Below, one piece after another: positions 25,476 to 35,852 of a stretch of DNA of 64,000 nt. Source of the DNA: Notospermus geniculatus (Eukaryota > Nemertea > Pilidiophora > Heteronemertea > Lineidae); contig NMRB01000451.1 of the NCBI GenBank assembly GCA_002633025.1, positions 184,101 through 248,100 of the forward strand, read 5' to 3'. Within the stretch, counting starts at the first letter, position 1. The number at the start of each line of letters is the position of its first letter. Below the pieces are notes generated by a model. The model saw nothing but the letters and a program-made list of their open reading frames with translations. It was not told where the DNA came from and did no database searches. The translations under genes and the position numbers were made by a program.

Positions 25476-27134
25476 CTGAAAAAACAGGAATTAGGATGCC
25501 CGCATGAATAGTTGTCATAGCGCTCAAAGTATTTCATGATCAACTACTAAAACAAGCAAAATTAATGACACATGCATCTATTTCCAATACACAAATCTGC
25601 CTTCCACCCTACTATTAGATTGTACCATGCTGAAACTAATAAATGCACCCAGCATACAGTAGTAGGAAGAACAAATTTAAAAGTTCCGAAAAGTAATTCC
25701 TCCAAAACTGAACGTTTGGTTTCCCCTTCCTTTCAGGAAGGGTGGTTCTACCTCCCCATCATGCTTTGCATCTTCCCCCATTCAGGGTAACCATCCTATA
25801 GGAAAGGTCCTGCAACACAAGCCAGTGCAAAAGCACAACGTACATTATCACTTAATGCTGGTGGTTTTCTAAGGACTCCACTTAACAGGAGTCACGTAGC
25901 AAGTCAGAACGACATAGAACTTTGATTTCGTACCCTACCAAAAAGTGTATAGCAGTCTTTTTAGGGCTAGAGAGGTAAGGCCATTTCCTGTTATTCTAGA
26001 AGCTTGCACTCTATGTTTCCCATTAGAATAGATATCTATGCCTGTTTTCTATATTCCCTTCAGTTTTAGAGGAATTATATGAATCACTTGCTGTCCCAGA
26101 AAAGCAACCAGAACACAGCTAAACACAGCAACCAAACTTGCCATGATATCAGAAAGGCAGAGACCTAAATTGGTAATAATTCAAAGGCAAATCTTATTTT
26201 GATCAGCCGAACTATTGATTTTGATACAATCTGTCTATTTCACAACAGCGAATCCTTAATTTTTGATGTCAGTATATTTCAATTAGTTTTCTTCCTGGGA
26301 TAGGAACTGATTCCAAAAAGGATTCCTCAGCAGTGCCTTGATAACTTAAAAAGATGACACAATTCATGCTCGAGAGAATCAAGGATGGCTAGATGTTGCC
26401 ATCTTGAGGAAGTTTAACTGACAGACCGCCGCAACAGGAGGCTGACAGATTTGCCAGTGAAAACATGGCTGTCGCCCATGGAGTTGCAAGACGAATTTCC
26501 TGACTAGCATCTTGTATACAAGTAGATGCCTTGTCACGAAGCCTGATTCAGTGTAATCAGAATGATGGTTGTCAGTTTGGGATTCTTTTTATGCTATCAA
26601 AAGGCAAAGCTGCGCCATGGGGGCAGTATCTACAGAAACAACAAAAGGGGAATGTAATGTGGTGTAGAAAAATATTGGCATTGTCAGAATTCTGTGTCAT
26701 GGTGTAATCAACTTCAGACTGGTGTTCCTTGACTGAATCTTTTCACTAAATTTTTTAATCAAAATCAATTAATCATTGAGTGCTCAGTAACATCAAACGA
26801 ATGCAGCAATCTAGCTATGTCTTTCAAATAAAGTGGTTACACCATTTTGTGTAATTGATCATTCTCCTGTTCACATTCATTCTGTATGTTTTTTAGTTAC
26901 TTCAAGTTGATGTCTTGCTACCAGTTCAATATTTTTCTATGTCAGAGAATCATGATGCCTCACTTAAATCATGCCTCACAAAGCATTCAAAGAACCTTCT
27001 CACTGACGGAGTTGAAAGAAGATTAAATGAGACACCATCCAAAATTTACCACAAAATCTAACTAGGCTGACAAAAAGGACATGATCTGGAGCCATAACCA
27101 AAACCTAGCCAGCAAACAACAAAAAAAAACTTAC
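25476..27134. other. Intron separating alternative pore exons 6a and 6b
   Basis: 1659 bases, far above the length at which neighbouring exons exclude each other sterically. No repeat or third copy of the pore exon was recognised. Confidence 0.65.
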
Positions 27135-27354
27135 TGAAATTTGTTGATATGAGTTAGACATCATGGCAATGAGCATGTTTACCACCACAATGAGGGCAAT
27201 ATAGCTATATGCTCCAAACATGAGCTTCCCTACGAACTCAGTGAATACATGGGTATGGGCGTTATTATGCCCCAATGCCTCCTTCAGATCTAAACTCTCC
27301 AACTCGATGAGGCCAAACAATGCCCAATACAGTGTTTGTACTATTTCAAAGATG
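27135..27354 (-). CDS. TRPC: TRPC alternative exon 6a: pore helix, selectivity filter, S6 (canonical-like copy)
   Basis: 220 nt, acceptor ctccatttcag, donor TCA|gtaagt, phase 2 to 0, 74 codons including the split Asn. It encodes the pore helix (IFEIVQTLYWALFG) and the filter region FGLIELES, matching the FGLIN filter of TRPC4/5. A 17-residue outer loop rich in His and Asn (HNNAHTH) follows, then HVFTEFVGKLMFGAY and S6 with NMLIAMMSNSYQ. The family LFW motif in the pore helix reads LYW here. S6 is close to the TRPC consensus, although the first Asn of MMNNSYQ is Ser. This copy sits 5' of e6b. Confidence 0.94.
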
Positions 27355-29579
27355 CTGAAATGGAGAAAGTGACATGTCACAGCAAATGGACACAGAGGCC
27401 TATGCAGCCTGTCACAATGGCACAGATGGTATCTACGGTGGCCCACTAGGGACATAAATTTTTTATCATTCACAATTTTTTCACTTTTCCTTGTGAAAAG
27501 ATTACACATTATCACGTTTTTAAGATATTTTTTCAGTGGAAATAGTGCTTTCAGTGGGAATAAATTATATTTAATTTTTTTCCCAGGCAAATGTATTATT
27601 TTTTTCAGTGGAAATATATTATACTTTCCAAAGAAATCAATTAGGCCTATATATAATTTTTCCACAGAAATAAATTGTTTTTCCCGCAGAAATAACTTAT
27701 ATAATTGTTTTGCACGGAAGTAGATTGTTTGTGCACGGAAATAAATTATATATACTTTTTTCCACTGAAATAAACTGTATTTACCGCAGAAATAAAATAA
27801 ACAGACTTCTTTGGGAAATAAATTCTTGTACTTCTGAATAAATTGCTTTTTTCCACGGGAATAAATTAAATATACTTTTTTCTTTGGAAATAAATTGTTT
27901 TTTCCGTGGAAATAAGTTATATATAATTTTTTCCACGGAAGTAAATAGTTGGTGCTGCGGATATAAATTATATATAATTGTTTTCCACGGAAATAGATTG
28001 TGCCACGGAAATAAATTTTTAGTACTTTTTTCCACGAGAATAAATTGTATTTACCGTGGAAATAAATTGCTTTTTCTGCAGAAATAAAAAATTATATATA
28101 ATTGTTTCCATGGAAGAAAATAGTTTCACCACAGAAATAAATTACATATACATTTTTCCACGGGAATACTGTTTTTTCTGCGGAAATAAAATAAAGATAC
28201 ATTTTCTCTGCAAATAAATGTTTTTGTTTGTATAATTGTTTTCCACTGAAGTAATTAGTTTGTGGCCTATAAATAAATTATATACAATTTTTTTCTATGG
28301 AAATAGTTTTTCCTGCAGAAATTAGTTAAATATACATTTCCCAAAGGAAATCTTTTTTTCACAAAATAAATTATATACTCTTTTCCAAGGAAATAAATTA
28401 TATACACTTTTCCTCGGAAATAAATGTTTTTTCCTTCAGGAATAATTTATATGTACCCTTTTAAATTGTCTGTACTTGCGTTTTAAATTGCATGTACTTT
28501 TTAAATTGCGATTTGCACGGGAATAAATTATATATACTTTTTAAAATTGCATTTGTTTTTTCCGCGTTAATAAATTGTACATACCTTTTGCCGTGGATTT
28601 TTTTCGCCGTAATAAATTATATATAATTTTTCCAGGGATATAAATTGTTTTTTCCGCGGAAATAAATTATAATTTTTACTCCATGGAAATAAATTATGCT
28701 TTTCTCAACGATAATAATATTTAATTTTTCACTTTGGAAATAAATATTGTTTTTCCATGGAACTATATTTTTTGGCCACGGGGATATACCTTTTTTACAG
28801 AAAAAATTATAGATAATTAACTTATAATTTTTTTCTGTAAAAAGTACTTTTGCGGAAAATAATAAAATCCATGGAAAAATATAATTCCATGGCAAAATAT
28901 ATTTCTGCGGAAAAATGATTTATTTCCATGGGAAAAATATGTCTTAAAATGAATGAAGTATCGGTATAATTTTTATTTGTTAGAAAACGGGAAAAAGTAT
29001 GTAGTGAATGAAAAAAAATTGCCTGTCCCTCATGAGTTACCCTAGGTATCCTATGAGTCTCTACGATGGTTAGGTGTTCAAAACACCACGATCTAGAACA
29101 AAACCTACATGTATTATGAGCAACATCACCCCCAAAAAATCATTTTCTTCTTGATTTTGTCAGGCGTTAAGATATTCTTAACTATCATACAGAATTGTTG
29201 CCACCTCAGGCAACAATGCTACAAGTACAAGGAGGACAAACACGTCCAATATACTTCAAGCCATGAAACAAATTTAGCAGTTTGATGAGAGAACTGCAAG
29301 ACTGAAAGGAAGACAACTGTCATGACAGATGTAGTGAAATGCTGAAACACAAGGCAAGGCTGAAACAATTATGGATGTCTTGAATACAATGAGCTGAAAT
29401 AAAGAACTCTACATTGTAATACAAGATGAATGTTGCTTCTTTGGCTTCACACATGTTTGAACCACAATAAGCTCTTTATGGCTTGTCACCCCACATTTTA
29501 AGGGGGAAGAAACAATCTACTTCTCTTTTTCAAACCCTGATGGATGTTAACGTAACACCTAGAATTAAATGTAACTTAC
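27355..29579. other. TRPC intron between exons 5 and 6a
   Basis: 2.2 kb, two thirds of it occupied by an AT-rich palindromic array (27471-28960). The remaining 600 bases next to exon 5 show nothing recognisable. Confidence 0.7.
27471..28960. repeat. AT-rich degenerate tandem array with palindromic core
   Basis: Irregular units of roughly 30-60 bases combine a TTTTTCC(A/G)CGGAAATAAA core with TTATATATA spacers. The core TTTCCGCGGAAA is self-complementary, so neighbouring units can pair with themselves or each other. Towards 28850-28960 the units appear in the opposite orientation. Long spurious frames on both strands come from the missing stop codons in the repeat. Confidence 0.85.
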
Positions 29580-29926
29580 TTGAGGAAGTACTTGTCCTTG
29601 AATTCACACCCGGTTTTCTTGCAGCTGTCGTATCTCATTTTTGCATATGTCCACAATAATTGGTTCAAACCACACGCAAATGAAAACAGGACAAGAAAAT
29701 AAAACAACGCAAATTTCATGATGTCCAGTGTCATTTTTCCGAGTGAAATCTGCAGAGGTCCGAGATGAGGATTGATGGTGAAGATGAATACTAATTTCAA
29801 TGAGCTGAAGATATTCGCGGAGGCGAAGAGTCCTTCTGAGATGAGGTGTGGATCGTAGGTGTCCCAGTGACGACGGTTCAGATAGCCAGCATATTTCATC
29901 CCCTCCTCCTTCTCCAAGTTTCTGAT
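29580..29926 (-). CDS. TRPC: TRPC exon 5: S3-S4 region, S4, S4-S5 linker, S5 and start of pore loop
   Basis: 347 nt, acceptor ctttccacag, phase 0 in, phase 2 out (CTC AA|gtaagt). After a charged stretch (RNLEKEEGMKYAG) come S4 (SEGLFASANIFSSLKLVF) and the S4-S5 linker (PHLGPLQISLGKMTLDIMKF, almost the family consensus). S5 follows (LVLFSFACGLNQLLW) and then the outer pore loop. Two cysteines in DSCKKTGCEF have the CX4C spacing of the extracellular disulfide of TRPC4/5. The ORF runs into a stop just after the donor, as expected if the splice is used. The single copy of this exon lies between the two duplicated pairs. Confidence 0.95.
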
Positions 29927-31112
29927 CTGTGGAAAGGAAATGGAAATATTTTGTGAAATCAACTCAATATCAAAGACATCTATAGAGATTATCAGAATGT
30001 TCAGTTTAGAATCAACACTACATTGGCTGTTAATTGGGTTTTCACCTGGCCTAAGTGGTAATATTTCTTGTTCAAGAACTCACCAGACCTTTGGATAACT
30101 GGAATCCCACCAAACAAGTGTAAGTTTTAGCTAGGACTAGTATATGATTCAATGCTTCTCATTTCCAAAACCAGCAGCAATGTACATGTACAATGTTAAA
30201 CGTCATAACACAGCATGAAGCTGTTTTATTTCAAGAAATAAGCGAGAAGGCCCAGAAAACAAAAGAACACAGCCTTGTAAGTACTCTATACTCTGCTACC
30301 CATCCACATGATCCCCATCAAAGATGACATGCTCTGATAGAGAGGCTATACTCAAGCATAATGTCTCAGGAATCATGCAAATTCATGAAGTTTGGATAGG
30401 AGTGCACTTGTAGTCAACTGAAAAATGGTAAATCTTCTGCCTGCCCTATTGCAATCACCTTACACTGAACAAAATTTGAAAATTAAGATATCCCTGAAGC
30501 ATGTCTGCAAAGGAGGAACTGAATGGGTGTACGACTATGGCCATTAGGTGAGTGCAACAGAAAGGAAAGCCACAAAAATACAGGCAATGGTAGATGCCAA
30601 ATGTCACAAATACAGATAGCAGAAGGACAGATGGCAAAAATCGTCAAATCATCATACAATGGGGCTTTCATGTTGGTGCAGACGCTTTGCCTTTATTACA
30701 TGAGACAATATATCAAACATGGATGTCCAAGATCCCCCTGTACAGATAAGTATTGCTGCCCTTGTGCTCAGGGTATCTACCAGCTCCTACCAACTTTTTA
30801 TAAGTGATCTCACTTTCAAATGGTGCACTTACGCTCTCACTCCGAGAGTATAATATTTGCTTTGATGCCATTTATGGAGTTACCAAATTCTTGTTTGGTC
30901 TCACTCCATTAATGCAGGTGTCACGAACGTCCAGTTCGAATAATGATCTCATTATATTTTATTTCAGGGCTGACTCCATTAACGGTGTCATGAACATTTT
31001 ATTTCTGGTCCGACTCCATTAATGGTGTTACCAACCACTAATTCACTCCATTGATGGTGATTTGGCCGCGAAAGTGAAGAGACAGAAAAAGGACCGAAGG
31101 ATCACGTCATAC
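29927..31112. other. TRPC intron between exons 4b and 5
   Basis: 1.2 kb. The part just downstream of exon 4b holds an irregular ACTCCATTAATGG repeat (30895-31060). Otherwise nothing is recognised. Confidence 0.65.
30895..31060. repeat. Irregular repeat of ACTCCATTAATGGTGT
   Basis: Four units of ACTCCATTAA/GATGGTGT, spaced irregularly (near 30903, 30973, 31012 and 31046), start about 50 bases from the exon 4b donor. Confidence 0.6.
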
Positions 31113-31252
31113 CTGTATAAAGGACACAACTCTTAGGGATATAGTGGCAACATACAGGCTATTTGTAGTGAAATCAAGCATGTTCCACATGTCAAGGACA
31201 TATGTCTTTGCCCCCTCATACCAAAGCTGTTTTACCTCCGTCCAAATAAACC
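31113..31252 (-). CDS. TRPC: TRPC alternative exon 4b: end of S2 through S3 (canonical-like copy)
   Basis: 140 nt, exactly the length of e4a, acceptor tatttttcag, donor CAG|gtatga, phase 1 to 0. It reads GFIWTEVKQLW, then DMWNMLDF and an S3 ending LRVVSFIQ. By hand alignment 30 of 47 residues match e4a with no gap. Glu6, Gln9, Asn24 and Asp27 (Ca2+ ligands in TRPC4/5) are kept. MWN and SLYVATISL resemble vertebrate TRPC4 more than e4a does. No in-frame ATG lies in it, so it is easily missed by ATG-to-stop ORF calling. If joined after e4a, its frame meets a TAA at the seventh codon. It is best explained as a mutually exclusive alternative to e4a, not as a second gene, because exons 3 and 5 are single. 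Confidence 0.92.
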
Positions 31253-32628
31253 CTGAAAAATACAACCATGACAACCAAGAGTGTTAGTGTATGGACGAAA
31301 CACTGTTGCCCAAAACACATCCCCACGCAGGGTTCAGAAGCTTTTTGTGACAACCGCAGTGTTGACTTGTAACCAATGCGGAGGGAGCATTAGCTCATAT
31401 GGTGACCATGAAACCTTTGCCTGTTTGAACAGAAAATACAAACAAATGAAAAAGCACAGGATAACTAAAGACTAACTAGAATCAAATGAGAGGGGATGCA
31501 AAACGATTTGGGAATAAGGTTGCTCAGGACTTTTGTAAAGGTAGGACTCCTTTACCTGTGTCCTGAAGGGTTTCTGAATAAGGTATTAGACTAATACTAA
31601 TATTGGCTTGAATTCAGGTTAGTCTAAGTTATCTGAAGGTGAACAAAAATGATGACCAAAGGAGAAACTAATTCTCAGCATTCGGACTACAGAAGTACGA
31701 GGACTACATTAGTATTTACAGATAACAGATTTACATGATTTCTACATATTTATGTACCGTTTTGTATCATGTGATGCATTGTTAGTTTACTTGGACCAGG
31801 AGAGTGTATGAACCAAAAATCTTGACTACCTTAGTGCTACCTATGTACCGTAAAGGTGGGATTCAATGGTCATCACTCTTGTAAGCCAAATATACAGAAA
31901 ATACAAATACAGTGGGTTGTGTCAGGAAGGGAAACTGAGAAACAAGTGTCCACTTGTAATTGATCCGATCTTTGTTCCTCTTACCATTGTATTACATGTC
32001 AAACAGAACTTTAATGAATAAAAGACCCAGCCCAAAAACTGCAGGTTGACAGTCAGATAAGAATGATGTAATGGTGAATGCATAATGTCTAACGTATTGT
32101 TCAAATTTGATGAGGAGGAAAAGACAAAGCGAGGTTATCATGAATGTAATTGAGATGTAAGAGATTAAAATATTCTTGAAAGAAGACAATTCTCAAGTTG
32201 GATGCCTTCCGTTGCCTGGGCTTCGGTCACCCACAACTTTTCACCTTGCTCCCAAGAACAGGTTTGAATGCTTGATGTTTTGAAGATGTGTGGACTAGTA
32301 TCATATTCCATCATGTAAAAGCAGCAGAATCTGGCAGACCGCTGCGTGAGAACAGCCAGATGGACCTGGTCCTTGCTGTGTTGACAAACTTGAGACTTGC
32401 TTACATGTATATTGCATGTAGTTGTCTGGATGAGTGAAACGTTGATACACGACTTGTGAAATACAAATTTTGATTTCGTGATACAGATTCCTATATCTCA
32501 ACAGACAGACAATGATAAGCATATCAAATAAAGCGACGCTTATTTCTGAGTTTTGTGTCGACACACTCATGCATCCCAGGAAGGCATACTTGTACACCTG
32601 GAAGGTGAGATTTGCATTACAGTTTTAC
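31253..32628. other. Intron separating alternative exons 4a and 4b
   Basis: 1376 bases. Nothing recognised beyond short spurious frames; no third exon 4 copy was found. Confidence 0.65.
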
Positions 32629-32768
32629 CTGCATAAATGAAACAACCCTTAATGCTACAGTGGCAAGGTAAAGTCCATTGGTAAAGAAATCCAACAGATT
32701 GACTAGATCTGCTATGTATGCCTTGACGCCATCAGTCCACAGTTGTTTGATTTCAATCCATATGAAGC
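32629..32768 (-). CDS. TRPC: TRPC alternative exon 4a: end of S2 through S3 (diverged copy)
   Basis: 140 nt, acceptor ccctttccag, donor CAG|gtaaaa, phase 1 to 0, 47 codons including the split Gly. It encodes GFIWIEIKQLW, a short cytosolic linker, then NLLDF and the S3 helix ending VVSFMQ. The four residues that coordinate Ca2+ in the S2-S3 cavity of TRPC4/5 are present with the right spacing: Glu6, Gln9, Asn24 and Asp27. Compared with e4b it lacks the conserved Trp just before Asn (LVN rather than MWN), so it looks like the more diverged member. It is the first of the tandem pair in transcription order, 1376 nt upstream of e4b. It cannot be spliced together with e4b without a frameshift. Confidence 0.93.
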
Positions 32769-33644
32769 CTGGAAAGGGATGAATGGTCTGACATTTTAAA
32801 CCCTGGTCATGGAAAAATGTCGCTCCAATCACTGAGCTATTTGACGATCGTTGATTTTGAAACTGCGCACTAGTTTCTCATCCTAAGCAGGGTTATATCT
32901 AGGCCATTTTAGAGCGGCGGTACGCCGTGCCGCTGAAAGGGGGCGCCGCTGTGTCCTTTATTAACCCCCTAGGGCGCCGCTCTGCCCCTAAAAAAAAAAA
33001 ATTTTTTTTTTAGGTTTTAGTACCTCCCAGACCCTCTGCCATGGTCCCTTTTGGTCGTATCACCTTAGAAACTGCCTTAAATTGGCTGTTGACTGGAGTT
33101 ATAAAGACATTTTTAACTGACTAGCCTCTCAAATTCCGTTTGTAGAAATGTCGCGAATAAAAAGTGCCCTTTTCTAGGTTAAAGTGCCCTTTTCACAAAG
33201 TTGCACCGTGCCCTTCTGAAATCCTAGATATAACCCTGCTAAGGTTATAAAGGGTTCTTTCACTCGCATCAATACATCACTGCCAAAACCCTCCATTATG
33301 ATGAACCCATACCGAAAGCAGCTGATTTACTCAACTAATGTCCTTGACAGTGCACTGACTGGTGATATGTCTGTAAAATGAAACTTTTAGTTACTGGATT
33401 CTAAAATCTAGACATTCTCAATTTGCTTGACTGACTGGAACCACCAGACCAGAGATAGACAAAGTTGAACGAAATATCAAATGCAAGAAAAATACCATAT
33501 CAGAGGGAACAAAATCATGTTGAACTTGAGTCTCACCAGAGCTTTTCAACAAAGTTGCTTGTTGGAATTTTCCCCCTGCAAAAATCAGACATCCAGTACT
33601 GACTGCCCCATAAAGACCACTTAAGTTACAAAAGCCTTCCTCAC
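32769..33644. other. TRPC intron between exons 3 and 4a
   Basis: 876 bases, 351 of them a hAT-type element (32888-33238). Confidence 0.7.
32888..33238. mobile_element. hAT-type non-autonomous element with 5-bp target duplication
   Basis: Inverted ends CAGGGTTATATCTAGG and CCTAGATATAACCCTG differ by one base. They are flanked on both sides by CTAAG (32883-32887 and 33239-33243). The left part holds a GC-rich palindromic segment (GCGGCGGTACGCCGTGCCGC) and the centre an A-run followed by a T-run. CAGGG ends with a 5-bp duplication fit the hAT5 group; this naming is inference. Confidence 0.8.
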
Positions 33645-33806
33645 CTGCAACCCAAGCAACAATCAGCCATTCAATGTAAGTTGGGTCCGCTCCTCGTATA
33701 TCATTGGTACTGTATTTCTCTGTGTTGTTCCTCACTTCGGGTGGGGCTGGAGGTTCACCAAATAAAAATGTGAGCGTCCCTTTTTGTGAGGCAACAAGCA
33801 GCAACA
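33645..33806 (-). CDS. TRPC: TRPC exon 3: end of S1, S1-S2 extracellular loop, start of S2
   Basis: 162 nt, acceptor tctttcag, donor GCAG|gtgagg, phase 1 to 1. It completes S1 (LLLLVASQKG) and then encodes an extracellular loop of roughly 35 residues, longer than in vertebrate TRPC4, with proline-rich PPAPPEV and one N-glycosylation sequon (NNT). It ends in the first half of S2 (TYIEWLIVAWVA). The phase-1 end accepts either e4a or e4b equally. The loop has little family conservation and may be specific to this lineage. Confidence 0.93.
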
Positions 33807-34088
33807 CTGAAAGAGAACATAACTTCTGACATGAACCTTGGCAGAAAGGAGGTACAAGAAAATTCGACACCAAATCTTTAAATCTACACTGATCTATGTT
33901 GGCTCAATTTGACTTGGGGCCAGCCAGCTGAACATTTGGTGAGCACACTTCAAGAAGGTAAGCACATTTCAATCAATGCCACACAACCCTGAAGACGATT
34001 TACATCTCAGCCAAATCCAGTGTTGAAGTATAGGGATATGTTCAAAACGACCGTCCCATATGATACTGCATGAAATTCTTCAACTTAC

Positions 34089-34323
34089 ACAAAAACAACA
34101 TGTAACTGGAACTGTGGGCAATGAACTTGATAAAAGGCTTCTTCAGCAATCCACCGATTTTTGTCTTCGGTGCTATGAGGTACATGCCAGAAAGGGCCGG
34201 AAATAAAAACCCAATAGTCATGACTACCATAAACTTTGTGACAATGTGTCGGCGGCGGAACCCGGGTAGACCCTCGTACCAAAGACCGGCAAGAAGTTGT
34301 TGACAGTGAGGGTGAGAAGTGAA
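34089..34323 (-). CDS. TRPC: TRPC exon 2: pre-S1 elbow and S1
   Basis: 235 nt, acceptor tttcag, phase 0 in, phase 1 out (TTG T|gtaagt). It begins HPHCQQLLAGLWYEGLPG, the conserved TRPC segment leading into the membrane. A hydrophobic re-entrant elbow (VVMTIGFLFPALSGMYLIAP) and a basic KKPFIKFIAH segment follow, and the exon ends inside S1 (SSYMLFL). In TRPC channels the pre-S1 elbow anchors the N-terminal domain to the membrane. The reading joins exon 1 without a gap relative to TRPC4 (KLAIKYRQK followed by a short run, then CQQLL). Confidence 0.95.
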
Positions 34324-35852
34324 CTGAAACGAAAAGATGAGAAAATCAACACAAGTCACAACAACACCAATTGACAAATGATGAGTAGTTCTGTCTCCTT
34401 CCATCAGGAGTCACTGTTGTTTGTTTGCCAGACCAGTAGCATGCAAGAACCAAGCCATGTGAATGAAGTAAGGGTTGAAATCTGGTCTGTTATCCAGATT
34501 GTGATCAATATGGTCCAAGAGGGATGTTATCTGAGAACATGTTGATGGACTAAAGCCTCTGGTCCTCTCATAATTGGCTAAATGCCTTCCTCCCATAAAA
34601 TAAAAGCCTCTCCCCAAAGAAACAGCACAAAGGTACATGACAGTTGTGAAGGTCCCTGATTGTCAGGATGCCTCAAGAGTGATAGGACACTGTCCTACAA
34701 TGCAGCCTCCTTCCATACTACAGAGTCTTGGCCGAGATGTTCTTGGGTTGAAAAAATTCACACAAGAGGTTCAATTCTTCCTTGGCTCATTTGTTCTGTG
34801 GCGTGAACCTCTGTCCTCTGCCAACCATCAGTTAAGGGTGCTATTCCAGGCAGGAGACTTCTCAAGTGAGTTGCCTTCGTAGGGCAACTCAAGTATGAGC
34901 AGTCATTTGTGTCATAATGGAACCATACATTGGTGAATTGCCCAAGAGAGCAAACTCGGACTAGAAATCTCACATTCGCAGCAGTGCCTTAAGTTGGAGA
35001 CCACAATCCTAATGTTGACATGACGACATCATAGTCAACGTCTGTCTTGGTATTGACAACACTTCAGACATCCCATGAAGACCTCTCAACATGTCTGACA
35101 TTGCAGAGTATCAACTGTTATTAGTCCTTCCAACTCCGTAACTGATGCTATGACGTCAAGCAGTTGGTCTTATTGATCTTGGCGAGATTTCAGGAGCTGT
35201 GATCGTGCTTATTTGGATCCAACTTTGAATCAGCTCAACCACTGGGAAATGTGTAAAAAAAGATACACTCAATAGCTTAAGGTTGATTACAGATGACTGG
35301 TCTTGTCTAGAGGGCCTCGAGTACCAGCCGCTCTTTCACATCAAGACTGGATATGACCAGACACTTAACCCGCGACCTTAGAGGTGAACGACCACCTGAC
35401 AACCCGATTGATGGATTATTCTTTCACATTCACATAGTGTCTTAAACTACCTCTGCTGCAGACTATGCCACGTTACACACTGTGCTCCATGCACCTCCAC
35501 CTGTTGACCAGAATGCTCGATTCATAAGGCATTATTGAAAACAAATAACAGAAAAAAATCGGTGAAAGAGCACCATCAATCGAGGAGGAGGACTGGTAAC
35601 CGAGGACGGTAATCGAAGAGGACCAGTAATCGAGGAGGAGGACCAACATTCGAGGAGGATCAACAATCAAGGAGGAGGACCAACAATCAAGGAAGACCAA
35701 CACTCAAGGAGGAGGATCAACAATCGAGGCACCTCAAATAATGGTGTCAAGTAATGAGAGCCTCATTTTTGATGGCATTTTAAGGCACTGGAGTTATAAT
35801 ATGACAACATGGTCTTCCACCTGCCACTGCTTCTTGAGAAGGCTGAACTTAC
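34324..35852. other. TRPC intron between exons 1 and 2
   Basis: 1.5 kb. It contains a purine-rich minisatellite (35577-35729) about 120 bases from the exon 1 donor. No exon was recognised. Confidence 0.65.
35577..35729. repeat. Minisatellite, GAGGAGGACCAACAATC-type unit
   Basis: About nine imperfect units of 15-20 bases built from CGAGGAGGAGGACCA(A/G)(C/T)AAT. Purine-rich on the plus strand, so pyrimidine-rich (CTCCTCC) in the TRPC transcript. Confidence 0.85.

Noticed and set aside
27105-28895. Several overlapping frames rich in NLFP/FPWK motifs on both strands
   Set aside because: Produced by the AT-rich palindromic array, not genes, except the true exon 6a inside the first one.
21018-29579. 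A third copy of the pore exon
   Set aside because: Checked the introns around exons 6a and 6b for the LIAMM/SYQ and LFG signature on the minus strand and found none by eye.
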